A stretch of 64,000 nt of DNA from Hyphomicrobiales bacterium (GTDB taxonomy: Bacteria > Pseudomonadota > Alphaproteobacteria > Rhizobiales > JACESI01), in assembly GCA_013911885.1 (NCBI GenBank), contig JACESI010000001.1:306966-370965 (forward strand). Reading direction: 5' to 3'. Position numbers and translations under genes: made by a program. The notes beneath the pieces are model-generated. The model saw nothing but the letters and a program-made list of their open reading frames with translations, was not told the DNA's origin and made no database searches. This document shows, piece by piece, positions 1 through 8,526 of the stretch (positions are counted from its first letter, which is position 1; each line of letters begins with the position of its first letter).

Positions 1-1
1 G

Positions 2-763
2 GCGGAATTGTCGGAAGCCTATCTCGACGACCCCGTACGCATCGAGACGGCGCGTGTCGGCAAGGCGGCAGACCGGGTCAATCAGAGTGTCCATTTTGTC
101 GATGGCGGCAAGAAGACCGATCTCCTCGAAACCTGCCTGCGCGAACGCGGCGATGATCTTTCCATGGTCTTTGCCCGCACCAAGCACGGTGCGGAAAAGC
201 TGATGAAGCGTCTGGTCTCGTCAGGCTTTAATGCCCAGTCGATCCACGGCAACAAGAGTCAGGGCCAGCGCGACCGCGCGATTCGCGATTTCCGCGAAGG
301 CAAGATCAATATTCTGGTTGCAACCGATGTTGCAGCGCGCGGCATTGATATTCCGGGCGTCGGCTGTGTCTACAATTATGACCTGCCGGAAGTGCCGGAA
401 AACTATGTTCACCGGATCGGCCGCACCGCACGCGCGGGCGCTGAAGGTCAGGCCATCGCTTTTTGTTCATCGGCGGAAGTGCATCTTCTCCATGCCATTG
501 AAAAAGTGATGAAAATCTCCATCGATGTTGCAGGCGGCGAGCGTCCGGCAGCCGGTTCTGCCCGTCCGCCAAAAGCAGGCCCGCGCCGTGGCGGAAGCCG
601 TCCGGCCTTCCAGGGCGAGCGTCGCCCGTCGAATGGCGCGCCGGCGGCCCATCGCGGTCAGGCGCCGAAAAGCGCAAACGGCGGCCATGCTGCAAATGGT
701 GGCAAGGCGTCTCCAAAGAATCGCTGGCGCAAGAACCGCAAGCCAGCCGCTGCCGCGCTTTAA
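2..763 (+). CDS. rhlE: RhlE-like DEAD-box RNA helicase, C-terminal part (5' truncated by window)
   Basis: The reading frame is open from the first bases of the window, so only the C-terminal half of an ATP-dependent RNA helicase is present. Visible are the helicase C-terminal motifs: VFARTKHGAEKL, VATDVAARGIDIP (motif V) and YVHRIGRTARAG (motif VI). A basic Gly/Arg/Ala/Lys-rich tail of about 75 residues follows, as in RhlE-type proteins that unwind structured RNA during ribosome assembly or mRNA decay. The N-terminal DEAD domain must lie upstream, outside the window. The gene ends just before a strong hairpin terminator. Assignment to the DEAD-box family is secure; RhlE rather than another paralogue is inferred from the segment before motif IV and from the tail. 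Confidence 0.88.
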   Translation, partial: AELSEAYLDDPVRIETARVGKAADRVNQSVHFVDGGKKTDLLETCLRERGDDLSMVFARTKHGAEKLMKRLVSSGFNAQSIHGNKSQGQRDRAIRDFREGKINILVATDVAARGIDIPGVGCVYNYDLPEVPENYVHRIGRTARAGAEGQAIAFCSSAEVHLLHAIEKVMKISIDVAGGERPAAGSARPPKAGPRRGGSRPAFQGERRPSNGAPAAHRGQAPKSANGGHAANGGKASPKNRWRKNRKPAAAAL

Positions 764-787
764 GCGCTTCAAGAGGCCATGTATCTG

Positions 788-818
788 AAAGCCCGGCCGG
801 AAACGGTCGGGCTTTCTT
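788..818 (+). terminator. Rho-independent terminator after the RNA helicase
   Basis: A 12-bp stem (AAAGCCCGGCCG pairing with CGGTCGGGCTTT, one G-U pair) closes on a GAAA tetraloop and runs into a CTTCT pyrimidine tract. It starts 25 bases after the helicase stop and lies just before the convergent aceK stop, so the arm may also work for aceK. Confidence 0.85.
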
Positions 819-835
819 CTGTTGGCTAAAGGCGC

Positions 836-2671
836 TCAGGCCGAGGCGGGTCGAAGGATCAGATTGCCTTCGGCGTCCTTGAGGCTCAATTGCGTTGAAC
901 GTGGATAAGTCCGCACCGCCGGAACCCGCCCTTCGTTGAGCCAGTCCTGCATCCGTTTCCAGTAATCAACCGTCAGAAGCTCGCCATGCGCTTCCCTGAA
1001 AAGTCGGCGCAGGGCCTTGGTCGGAAGTCGGAGATGCGCTTCCATCTCCTCCGGCAGGAAGATCACGCCATCTTCGAAAAACCAGTCCGGAATACCTTCC
1101 TCGTCGGCATCTCGATCGGTGTTGGTACGAATTTTGACATCCGAAAGGGTTTCAACCGCGTCATAATCGAAGAGATAGACGAATCTGAGCGCGCTGACGC
1201 CATAATTGCGTCCGTCGAGATCCTTGTTGAAGACACCGGTTGCGGCATTGTTGCGGATGCACTGGCCAAGGCGGATCACCACGATTTCCGCCTCACGCTC
1301 GCTGCAGTTTTCAAGGTAAAGCGGCACCGGAACGAGCTTGCGCTGGACGATGAGATGCTGAAACAGGACCATATCGCCGCGCCGCTCCACGGAGTTTTGC
1401 GCCTGTTCTAGCAGTTCTTCGAGAAAAGCCGCTTCGAATATGGATTGCGGCAACAGCAGATTCGAATAGATGACATTGTCGAGCATGCTGCCGGAGCGAT
1501 TGATCTCATGCACGGCATGATACTTGCCGAGAACCGAGGCCAGGCCGTTAAATTTGCCCCATTTGTACTGATCCGTCGGCTTGTCGCGGATTACCTTCAT
1601 CACATAGCGGATATCGGGATTGGTAAACCCCATGGCGACGCTGCCGCGCGGTCCGGGGGCATGGTCGAGACCTTTTTCCGCCACCGTCAGGCCGGATTTG
1701 ATCTGGTTCATCACGGCGATCTTGCCGATATGGTGATAGCCGATCGTGGAATAATGCTCCGAGCGCGGGCGCAGCGGCATGAGTTCGTAGAGATAATCGA
1801 CCACGTCATGATAATTGCGCGCGGTCACGTGGAAATTCGCAAGTGTGGAGGAGAATACATGAGCAAGCGTGGTCTGTCGCAGGATCACGGCATCGACCTC
1901 GATGCCCTGATCGCGGTTGAGAAGCGCGAGGGCAAGCGGTGTCCGGTCGCCCGCAACCGTGATCGAACCGATAATATACGCACCGCGGTTGCGATAGAAT
2001 CCGGCATTCAACACGTCGACCTGCTCGAGAGGCCGCGTCCCGCCGATGACAAGTTCGCTGTTGATCCGGGCTGCGACCTGCTCTGCGTCGTGCCTCCGGT
2101 TGCGGTAAGGCGCGCCGATCTTGTGGACGTCCAGAAACGCTTCAACGGTTTCCGCCGTCATCCGCGACTCCGTGCGCAGGCGCACCACGAAATCGGATAC
2201 CGGCGTGACCGCGCGGCTCTTCTCATCGAGTTCCGGTTGCCAGGTCGAGCGGTGCAGGTAGCGCCGCACTGACGCGAGATAGGCAATCGCCATATCGGCC
2301 TCATAGCGTTTTTCGACCGCCTTGGCGCAGCGCTGTTCAACCATTTGCCAGAGCAGATGATCCTGCCCGACATCGACACGCGCCTCTTTCAGAAACGGGC
2401 CGATCTTGTCGATTGACAGTGAATAGATTGCAATCCGCTCCTGGCTGAGGGCGATGGCTGTCGGCCAGTCGCGGGTCTCGAATGCCTTTTTGGCAAGCCC
2501 CGGAATCTGCCCCGACCGCTGATAATAATCATCAAAGGCCGCAAGGATAATATCGGCGACGATTGCCGCGGTTTCCGCCTCGCTCAGCGATTGGGCAAGC
2601 CTTTCGCGGGCCTCGTCCACGATGCGCTGTGTGTTCAGCGTTCCAAAATCACGTTTTCTGACCTCAACCAT
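836..2671 (-). CDS. aceK: Isocitrate dehydrogenase kinase/phosphatase AceK
   Basis: AceK phosphorylates and dephosphorylates isocitrate dehydrogenase, setting the split between the TCA cycle and the glyoxylate bypass. The protein is 611 aa from the chosen start (E. coli AceK 578) and collinear with the family. An N-terminal regulatory domain is followed by the atypical kinase core: GPRGSVAMGF, then MKVIRDK with the probable ATP-contacting lysine at about residue 359, FNKDLDGRNYG and LFDYDA. The C-terminal 'DYWKRMQDWLNEGRV' block is also typical. The start at 2671 (MVEVRKRDFG) is preferred because the longer form from 2725 would add 18 atypical residues; it is not certain. aceA and aceB are not adjacent, unlike the enterobacterial aceBAK operon. 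Confidence 0.9.
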   Translation of the reverse strand: MVEVRKRDFGTLNTQRIVDEARERLAQSLSEAETAAIVADIILAAFDDYYQRSGQIPGLAKKAFETRDWPTAIALSQERIAIYSLSIDKIGPFLKEARVDVGQDHLLWQMVEQRCAKAVEKRYEADMAIAYLASVRRYLHRSTWQPELDEKSRAVTPVSDFVVRLRTESRMTAETVEAFLDVHKIGAPYRNRRHDAEQVAARINSELVIGGTRPLEQVDVLNAGFYRNRGAYIIGSITVAGDRTPLALALLNRDQGIEVDAVILRQTTLAHVFSSTLANFHVTARNYHDVVDYLYELMPLRPRSEHYSTIGYHHIGKIAVMNQIKSGLTVAEKGLDHAPGPRGSVAMGFTNPDIRYVMKVIRDKPTDQYKWGKFNGLASVLGKYHAVHEINRSGSMLDNVIYSNLLLPQSIFEAAFLEELLEQAQNSVERRGDMVLFQHLIVQRKLVPVPLYLENCSEREAEIVVIRLGQCIRNNAATGVFNKDLDGRNYGVSALRFVYLFDYDAVETLSDVKIRTNTDRDADEEGIPDWFFEDGVIFLPEEMEAHLRLPTKALRRLFREAHGELLTVDYWKRMQDWLNEGRVPAVRTYPRSTQLSLKDAEGNLILRPASA

Positions 2672-2751
2672 TTTTTCATGGTGCGTGGTTGGCGGAATAT
2701 TGGCAAGATGCAAAACACCCGCCAACCCAAGCGATCAACAAGGCCCCGTCG

Positions 2752-3549
2752 ATGCAATTCGTCAAACTGAATGATGTCACCCTCCATTATCAGGTGTTCG
2801 GCAGGCAGGAGGGCAAGCCTGTGCTGGTCTTCTCTAATTCTCTCGGCACTGATTTCAGGATCTGGCGCGATGTGATCATGCGCTTTGCCGGCGAATATGC
2901 GATTGTCGCCTATGACAAGCGCGGACATGGTCTTTCAGACGCGCCGCCGCCGCCTTATCGCATCGAGGATCACGTTGATGATCTTGCAGCGCTGCTCGAT
3001 CATCTTAAAATCAAAGGTGCGCTGGTTTGCGGCCTGTCCGTGGGTGGCGTGATTGCGCAGGGTCTGGCGCTCTCCCGTCCGGATCTGGTGAAGGCACTGG
3101 TGCTTTGCGATACCGGTCACAAGATCGGGAATGACGCGCTCTGGAATGAGCGGATCGCAGCGGTCGAACGTTTCGGCGTGAAGGCCATATCGACGAAAAT
3201 TCTTGAGCGCTGGTTCTCAAGGGAATTCCGCAGCGACGACAACCCATTTTTCGCGGGCTATCGCAACATGCTTGAGCGGACGCCGGTCAATGGTTATGTC
3301 GGCACCTGCCATGCCTTGCGCGATGCTGATTTCACGACACGTTTGTCGGCGATTGCGGTGCCGGCGCTCTGTGTTGTCGGCAGCGAGGATGGCTCGACGC
3401 CGCCCGCCCTCGTCAAGGAACTCGCAGGCCTCATTGCGAACGCCGATTATGCGGTGATTGACGGTGCCGGTCATCTTCCCTGCATCGAGAAGCCGGAGCA
3501 ACTCTACGCCCTTATGCTTCCCTTCCTGAAATCCGCCTTATCGTCTTAG
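2752..3549 (+). CDS. pcaD: 3-oxoadipate enol-lactonase-like alpha/beta hydrolase (PcaD family)
   Basis: This 265-aa alpha/beta-hydrolase has the layout of PcaD, which opens 3-oxoadipate enol-lactone to 3-oxoadipate in protocatechuate/catechol breakdown. The nucleophile elbow is GLSVGG (Ser96). The acid lies in GSEDGSTPP (Asp213) and the base in GAGHLP (His241). YDKRGHGLSD is the usual strand-4 motif. ATG 2752 was chosen because family members start with a 'VKLNDVTLHYQ'-type strand; an upstream in-frame ATG at 2689 would overlap the aceK start region. No other pca genes are near, so the substrate is inferred from sequence family only and could be a related lactone or ester. Confidence 0.72.
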   Translation: MQFVKLNDVTLHYQVFGRQEGKPVLVFSNSLGTDFRIWRDVIMRFAGEYAIVAYDKRGHGLSDAPPPPYRIEDHVDDLAALLDHLKIKGALVCGLSVGGVIAQGLALSRPDLVKALVLCDTGHKIGNDALWNERIAAVERFGVKAISTKILERWFSREFRSDDNPFFAGYRNMLERTPVNGYVGTCHALRDADFTTRLSAIAVPALCVVGSEDGSTPPALVKELAGLIANADYAVIDGAGHLPCIEKPEQLYALMLPFLKSALSS

Positions 3550-3558
3550 CAAGAGCGG

Positions 3559-4467
3559 TCAGTAATAGAGCGACACAGCATGCTTCGCTTCAGCGAAGAA
3601 CAGCCATCGTTCGGCAAAGAGGCCGAGCATCATGCTGATAAAGGCAAGGGTGAGGAGCGCGCCCGACGCACCGATTGCCGCCGTGATCAGGCAGAGGAGC
3701 ACCGGCAGGACGCCGCCAAGGACAAGCGCGATAAGGCGCAGTTTCGCGGCGTGTTTCCGCCCGATCTGGTGCACCATTTCCCGTGTCAGGTAATTCTCAC
3801 CCGAATGCGGCTTTTCGAGAAGACGGACCGTGCCGAGATGACCAAGCCCGGTGGCGCTGCCAACAGATGAGCCTGTGGGCAGAAAACCAACCGTGGCCGC
3901 GCGCTTCCACCACAGCATTTTCGCAGCCCAGGCGACAATCACAAGGCCGCTTGCAATTTGCACAAGTCCCGGCAACGCGGTGCTTGCAAAGGCGGCAGCA
4001 AGAAGCGCCCCCGAGGCAACGCCAAAGCCGAGATAGCAGGCGGGCGTGAGCCAGGTGTGCCAGTTTGGTACTGTTTTCAATTGCGAATAGATCATCGCGG
4101 TTGCGAAAATCGTCAGAAGCGCGAGCGCGCTGACGAGAAGTCCGAGGGCAAGAACCCGCTCACCGGTCACAATCCACAACAGCGAATAAAGCCCGAAGGC
4201 AGAAAGGGTGACGACCGAAAGCACGCCTTCCCGCGACAGCCAGGAAGAACGCCACTGGCTGAAGGCACGCCAGGCGCGCTCCGGATGGCCGAGATGGAAG
4301 GTTGAGGAAATCAATCCTGCCACCGCAAGGCCGGCAGCCAAAGCCGCAATCAAGAAGGCCGCGACCGGCCCGTCCAGCACCGGAATGCCAAGTCCGATCA
4401 GCGCCATCAGGCCAAAACCTGCGCCGGACGTGACGGTGAAGAAAATGACGGAAAGCGCGGGATGCAT
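3559..4467 (-). CDS. soeC: SoeC/DmsC-type membrane anchor subunit
   Basis: This 302-aa polytopic membrane protein has about eight hydrophobic helices and belongs to the DmsC-type anchors of complex iron-sulfur molybdoenzymes. It would fix the catalytic and FeS subunits to the inner membrane and exchange electrons with quinone. The N-terminal segment (HPALSVIFFTVTSGAGFG) and the 'STFHLGHPERAWRAFSQWRSSWLSREG' region are characteristic. Its ATG shares one base with the soeB stop (TGATG), giving tight translational coupling in the order soeA-soeB-soeC. It ends only 9 bases from the convergent pcaD-like gene with no obvious terminator. Sulfite as substrate is inferred from the catalytic subunit. 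Confidence 0.78.
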   Translation of the reverse strand: MHPALSVIFFTVTSGAGFGLMALIGLGIPVLDGPVAAFLIAALAAGLAVAGLISSTFHLGHPERAWRAFSQWRSSWLSREGVLSVVTLSAFGLYSLLWIVTGERVLALGLLVSALALLTIFATAMIYSQLKTVPNWHTWLTPACYLGFGVASGALLAAAFASTALPGLVQIASGLVIVAWAAKMLWWKRAATVGFLPTGSSVGSATGLGHLGTVRLLEKPHSGENYLTREMVHQIGRKHAAKLRLIALVLGGVLPVLLCLITAAIGASGALLTLAFISMMLGLFAERWLFFAEAKHAVSLYY

Positions 4468-5204
4468 CAGAGAGCCTCCAGAACCCGGTCGAGCCAGCCG
4501 AGAAGGCCGCCTTCGGCGACAATTTTTGATGGTGCCGCCTTCGGCGCGGCGTCAGGCCGTGTCTTCGGGCGTGGCGGCAGATATTTATTGACCGGCCTGG
4601 TCGCCATTTCCGGCATCAGATCATAGCCGCCACGTTCACGCGTCATCACGGACACATCGGAGTTGGGATCGGCAAAATCACCGAAATGGCGCGCATTGGC
4701 AGGGCAAGTGCGCACGCAGGCGGGGGTGCGGTCCACTTCCGGAATGTTCTCGTTATAGATGCGATCGACGCAGAGCGTGCATTTCTTCATCACCTGTTCG
4801 ACCGGGTCCATTTCTCGCGCGCCATAAGGGCAGGCCCAGGCGCAAAGCCCGCAGCCGATGCACTTGTCTTCGTCGACAAGCACAATCCCGTCGGCGGAGC
4901 GCTTGTAGCTTGCCCCGGTCGGGCAGACCGTCACACAGGGCGCATCCTCGCAATGCAGACAGGATTTCGGAAAATGCACAATCGAGGCCGGCGCATTCTC
5001 GGGCGAAATCTCGAAAGTGTGAATACGATTGAGCCAGGCGCCGCTCGGGTTGCCGCCATAAGGATCGGTATCGGACAAGGGCGCGCCATAGCCGCCGGTA
5101 TTCCATTCCTTGCAGTTCACGACGCAGGCATGGCAGCCGACGCAGACGTCAAGGTCGATAACCAGGCCGAGTTTCTTCGTTGTCGAGGCGGGAAGCGTCG
5201 TCAT
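4467..5204 (-). CDS. soeB: SoeB-like 4Fe-4S ferredoxin subunit of molybdoenzyme
   Basis: This 245-aa electron-transfer subunit carries four ferredoxin-type cysteine clusters: CVGCHACVVNC, CLHCEDAPCVTVCP, CIGCGLCAWACP and CTLC...CVRTCP. It is predicted to pass electrons between the molybdopterin subunit and the membrane anchor. The start at 5204 (MTTLPAST) overlaps the soeA stop as ATGA; a longer in-frame extension to 5336 lies inside soeA and is not credible. The sequence after the first cluster (KEWNTGGYGAPL) is typical of SoeB/DmsB-like proteins. No signal peptide is present, consistent with a cytoplasm-facing enzyme. Confidence 0.82.
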   Translation of the reverse strand: MTTLPASTTKKLGLVIDLDVCVGCHACVVNCKEWNTGGYGAPLSDTDPYGGNPSGAWLNRIHTFEISPENAPASIVHFPKSCLHCEDAPCVTVCPTGASYKRSADGIVLVDEDKCIGCGLCAWACPYGAREMDPVEQVMKKCTLCVDRIYNENIPEVDRTPACVRTCPANARHFGDFADPNSDVSVMTRERGGYDLMPEMATRPVNKYLPPRPKTRPDAAPKAAPSKIVAEGGLLGWLDRVLEAL

Positions 5205-8110
5205 TTTGTCCACTCCGAACCATAGGAAAGGGTGTCGCTGGTCGTGGAACCAGCATCTTTCTGGGCGCTGAATTGCGGCTCGGATATTTCCGCGCCGGGC
5301 TCGGCCTTCTCGATGCGGACACGAAGATCGAACCATGCCGCCTGACCGGTGATCGGATCGGAATTTGACCAGCGCAATCCGTCACCTTTCGGCGGCAGAA
5401 GCTCGTTGATCAGATGATTGAGCAGAAAGCCCTTGGTCGTCTCCGGGGCATCCGCAGAAAGGCTCCACGCGCCCTTGCGCTTGCCGATCGCGTTCCATGT
5501 CCACAGGGTTTTCGGGTTGACCGCGTTAATCCGTTTCACCGGAACCTTGATGCGCCCATGCGCGGATGTGATCCACGCCCAGTCATCGTCCTTGAGGCCG
5601 GCTTTATCACAGATTTCGCCCGGAACATACATCGGGTTCGAGCCGTGGATCTGGCGCAGCCATGCGTTTTGCGAGCCCCATGAATGATACATGGCCGCCG
5701 GACGCTGCGTGATCGCGTGATAGGGAAATTCCGCCTCGCTGATCCCGCTTCCCTCAAATGGCGGATACCAGATCGGCAGTGGATCGAAGGTCGTGCGGAT
5801 GCGTTCGCGGTGGCTCTCGGGGGCATTGGGGCTCGCTTTCCCCTCGGCGCAGAGCTGGAATTTTCGCAAGGGCTCGAGATAGAGCTGGAAGACGTTTTCG
5901 ACCGGTGCGTCCTGCAACCCCATGCTGACGGCCCAGTTCTGCCAGGCCTTGTTCGCATGTTTGAAATAAAGCGCCTCTTGCGGGACATGGGTCATCGAGA
6001 AGCCGCCATTCTCGATATAGCGCTTGATCTGATCCTGATTTGGTTCGCCGCGTCCGGTCTCGTCGCCCTTGCCGCGCCATCCCGATAGTGGACCGACACC
6101 CGGCTTGCGCTGATGGTTGGTGATGTAATCCGCGTAATTCTTGTATTTTGCCGTGCCATCCGGGTTCACCATGCCGGGCAGCTTCATCCGTGCGCCGAGA
6201 TCGAGCAGCACCGACTGGAAGCCGCGCACATCGCGGTCAGGTTCGATCACCGGCCAGCGGATTGCATCGCACATTGCCTCCGGCTCGCTGATCGGACGGT
6301 CGAGCAGCGAGATCGCGTCATGGCGCTCGAGATAGGTCGTATCGGGAAGGATGAGATCGGCGAAAGCCACCATTTCCGATGAATAGGCATCGGAATAGAT
6401 GATTTTCGGAATGATGTAAGCCCCGCTCTCATCCTTGTCGGTCAGCATTTTCATGACACCTGCCGTGTTCATCGACGAGTTCCACGACATGTTCGCCATA
6501 TACATGAACAGAACCTCGATGCCATAGGGATCGCGCGCATGGGCATTCGAGATCACCATATGCATCAGTCCGTGCACAGACATCGGTGCGTCCCAGGAGA
6601 ATGCCTTGTCGATGCGCTGCGGTGTCAGGCCGTCGGCCTCAAGCAGCATCTGTTCCGGCCCGCGCAGGAAACCGAGATGCGGCCCGGCAAGCGGTTGATC
6701 CGGCAAGCAGCCGCCATGCGGGCTCGGCTGGCCATTGACCGGGCGCGGATAGGGCGGCTTGAAGCGGAAACCGCCCGGGGCGTCGATCGAGCCGAGCAGG
6801 ATCTGCAGAAGATGGATCGCGCGGCAGGTCTGAAAGCCGTTCGAATGGGCGGAAATCCCGCGCATGGCGTGAAAGGCGACCGGCCGGCCAACCATCGTCT
6901 CGTGCCGCTCGCCCTTCATGTCGGTCCACGGCTGGTTAATCACGACATTGCTTTTGAAGGCGGCTGCCGCGATTTCTTCGGCGAGCCGCTTCACCTGATT
7001 GGCGGAAACGCCGGTCGTCGCGGCAACCGTCTCTGGCGCATAGTCCTGGGCGATATATTTCTCGGCGAGAAGTTCGAAGACCGGACGGGCGCTGCGGCCA
7101 TCTTCCAGCGTCACACGGCCTTTGAGATGCGGTTTCACAGCCTTGTGGTTATAGGCGGCGAGCTTGCCGGTCTCCCGGTCGAGAACAAGCGCATGACCGG
7201 CGGTATTGCGGGCGAAAAGACCATGGTCCGCACCGTCCGGGTCATCGATCACGAGCCAAGGCGCGTTGGTATAGCGGATGAGGTAATCGACATCGACATG
7301 CCCGGCCTTGAGAAGTTCATGGATGATCGCGAGCACGAACAGCCCGTCCGTGCCGGGCGTGATGCCGACCCATTCGTCCGCAATCGCGTTATAGCCGGTG
7401 CGCACCGGGTTGACGCCGATCACCTTGACGCCACGCTTTTTGAGCTTCGAAAGCCCGATCTTGATCGGATTAGAGTCGTGATCCTCGGCAACGCCGAAAA
7501 TCATGAAAAGTTCGGTTTTGTCCCAGTCCGGCGCGCCAAACTCCCAGAAGGCGCCGCCGAATGTATAGATGCCGCCTGCCGCCATGTTGACGGAACAGAA
7601 GCCGCCATGGGCCGCGAAATTAGGCGTGCCGAACTGTTGCGCCCACCAGCCGGTGAAGGACTGGCTCTGATCATGCCCGGTGAAAAACGCAAGCTTTTTC
7701 GGGTCGTCGTGGCGGACATCGCACAACCAGTCGGAGGCGAGGCTCAGGGCCTCCTCCCATTCGACTTCTTCGAATTTACCTTCACCGCGCTCGCCAACCC
7801 GTTTCAACGGTTTCGACAGTCGGGCCGGTGAATAGTGCTGCATGATCCCGGCTGAACCTTTGGCGCATAATACGCCCTTGTTGATCGGGTGGTCCCGGTT
7901 GCCCTCGATATAGCGGATTTTGCTCTTACCAGTGTCATCCTTGCGCAGATGCACATTGATGCCGCAGCGGCAGGCACACATATAGCAGGTCGTTCTGCGG
8001 ATTTCGTCGGATACATGCGGCGAGGTATCAAGCGCCCGGTCTGTGATCGTCAACTCATCCATCCTCTCTGGCATCTCCTCTGGCATCTCCTCATCCATCT
8101 CCTCCGGCAT
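5201..8110 (-). CDS. soeA: SoeA-like cytoplasmic sulfite:quinone oxidoreductase, molybdopterin subunit
   Basis: This large DMSO-reductase-family catalytic subunit is 969 aa from the outermost ATG. An N-terminal [4Fe-4S] site is seen at TCYMCACRCG (Cys42, 45, 49) with Cys82 in LCAKG. MGD-binding blocks follow (FFTGHDQSQS, GGFCSVNM, GVAEDHDSN, GVNPVRTGYNAIADEWVGI, GTDGLFVLA), and the C-terminal dinucleotide domain includes HSWGSQNAWLRQI. There is no twin-arginine signal, matching SoeABC of sulfur oxidisers and roseobacters rather than periplasmic DMSO or thiosulfate reductases. The product would oxidise sulfite to sulfate in the cytoplasm. The N-terminus lies in a 12-bp repeat with ATGs at 8110, 8098, 8086, 8074 and 8062; the shortest form (MDELTITD) best matches family length. 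Another DMSO-reductase-like substrate cannot be excluded. Confidence 0.75.
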   Translation of the reverse strand: MPEEMDEEMPEEMPERMDELTITDRALDTSPHVSDEIRRTTCYMCACRCGINVHLRKDDTGKSKIRYIEGNRDHPINKGVLCAKGSAGIMQHYSPARLSKPLKRVGERGEGKFEEVEWEEALSLASDWLCDVRHDDPKKLAFFTGHDQSQSFTGWWAQQFGTPNFAAHGGFCSVNMAAGGIYTFGGAFWEFGAPDWDKTELFMIFGVAEDHDSNPIKIGLSKLKKRGVKVIGVNPVRTGYNAIADEWVGITPGTDGLFVLAIIHELLKAGHVDVDYLIRYTNAPWLVIDDPDGADHGLFARNTAGHALVLDRETGKLAAYNHKAVKPHLKGRVTLEDGRSARPVFELLAEKYIAQDYAPETVAATTGVSANQVKRLAEEIAAAAFKSNVVINQPWTDMKGERHETMVGRPVAFHAMRGISAHSNGFQTCRAIHLLQILLGSIDAPGGFRFKPPYPRPVNGQPSPHGGCLPDQPLAGPHLGFLRGPEQMLLEADGLTPQRIDKAFSWDAPMSVHGLMHMVISNAHARDPYGIEVLFMYMANMSWNSSMNTAGVMKMLTDKDESGAYIIPKIIYSDAYSSEMVAFADLILPDTTYLERHDAISLLDRPISEPEAMCDAIRWPVIEPDRDVRGFQSVLLDLGARMKLPGMVNPDGTAKYKNYADYITNHQRKPGVGPLSGWRGKGDETGRGEPNQDQIKRYIENGGFSMTHVPQEALYFKHANKAWQNWAVSMGLQDAPVENVFQLYLEPLRKFQLCAEGKASPNAPESHRERIRTTFDPLPIWYPPFEGSGISEAEFPYHAITQRPAAMYHSWGSQNAWLRQIHGSNPMYVPGEICDKAGLKDDDWAWITSAHGRIKVPVKRINAVNPKTLWTWNAIGKRKGAWSLSADAPETTKGFLLNHLINELLPPKGDGLRWSNSDPITGQAAWFDLRVRIEKAEPGAEISEPQFSAQKDAGSTTSDTLSYGSEWTK

Positions 8111-8120
8111 CTCCTCTGGG
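8054..8120 (-). repeat. 12-bp tandem repeat spanning the soeA start, each unit with a purine-rich SD-like run and an ATG
   Basis: Read on the minus strand, four 12-bp units (consensus ATGCCAGAGGAG) follow one another from 8110 to 8063, flanked by partial copies on both sides. Each unit has an AGAGGAG-like purine run directly before the next in-frame ATG, so the array encodes M-P/D-E-E/R repeats and offers five in-frame start codons 12 bases apart. Copy-number change would keep the frame but alter the number of ribosome landing sites. Confidence 0.85.
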
Positions 8121-8526
8121 CGTCATGCATCAGCGCCTCATTCGAATTTGATGCTGCGAAACAGTGGAAGCAGGGCAGATTGCTTGCCTCATCCGCTCTA
8201 TATCAGTCTTTTCCCCTTCAAAATGCAACCGCTTACATTTTGTTTCCTTCAGTCTATAACCTCGGTCGTGGCACCAGGTTCACAGGATTTCTGGGCCACT
8301 TAGGTGCCAACGAGAGTTTACTAGTTCATTCAAAAATGAACATACTAGTCTCAATTACCAAAAACAAAGGCATTAACGTTACAGCGTGGCTTCTGTTTCG
8401 TCGCCGTGCTCGCGCGTCCATGTCGCAGCGCCTCACAATTGATATGCGTCTGCCTTGCGTGGCTCATGATAGTGGCTATGGTGCTCAAAAATCCAATGCC
8501 CCGACCCGTGCACCGAGGAGATCGCA
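8111..8526. promoter_or_regulatory. AT-rich divergent spacer between soeA and fumC with three dyads
   Basis: This 416-base spacer is the longest stretch without a gene. It is clearly richer in A and T than its surroundings and should hold the promoters for both soeABC (minus) and fumC (plus). Three dyads lie close together: CAAAATG-N10-CATTTTG at 8219-8242; TGGCACC (8269-8275) with GGTGCCA (8303-8309); and GTTCATT-CAAA-AATGAAC at 8324-8341, which sits between two ACTAGT hexamers (8320-8325, 8344-8349). No reading frame inside has convincing coding character. The fumC ribosome-binding site GAGGAG lies at its right end. Confidence 0.6.

Noticed and set aside
1445..2272. 275-codon plus-strand open frame inside aceK
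   Set aside because: Antisense to a well-conserved gene, no ribosome-binding site and no recognisable domain; long antisense frames are expected at this GC content.
6539..7831. 430-codon plus-strand open frame inside soeA
   Set aside because: Fully antisense to conserved MGD-binding motifs of soeA; composition reflects mirrored codon bias.
8269..8284. Sigma-54-like TGGCAC element
   Set aside because: The -24 TGGCAC is present, but the -12 position reads TTCA instead of TTGC, so the match is not sufficient.
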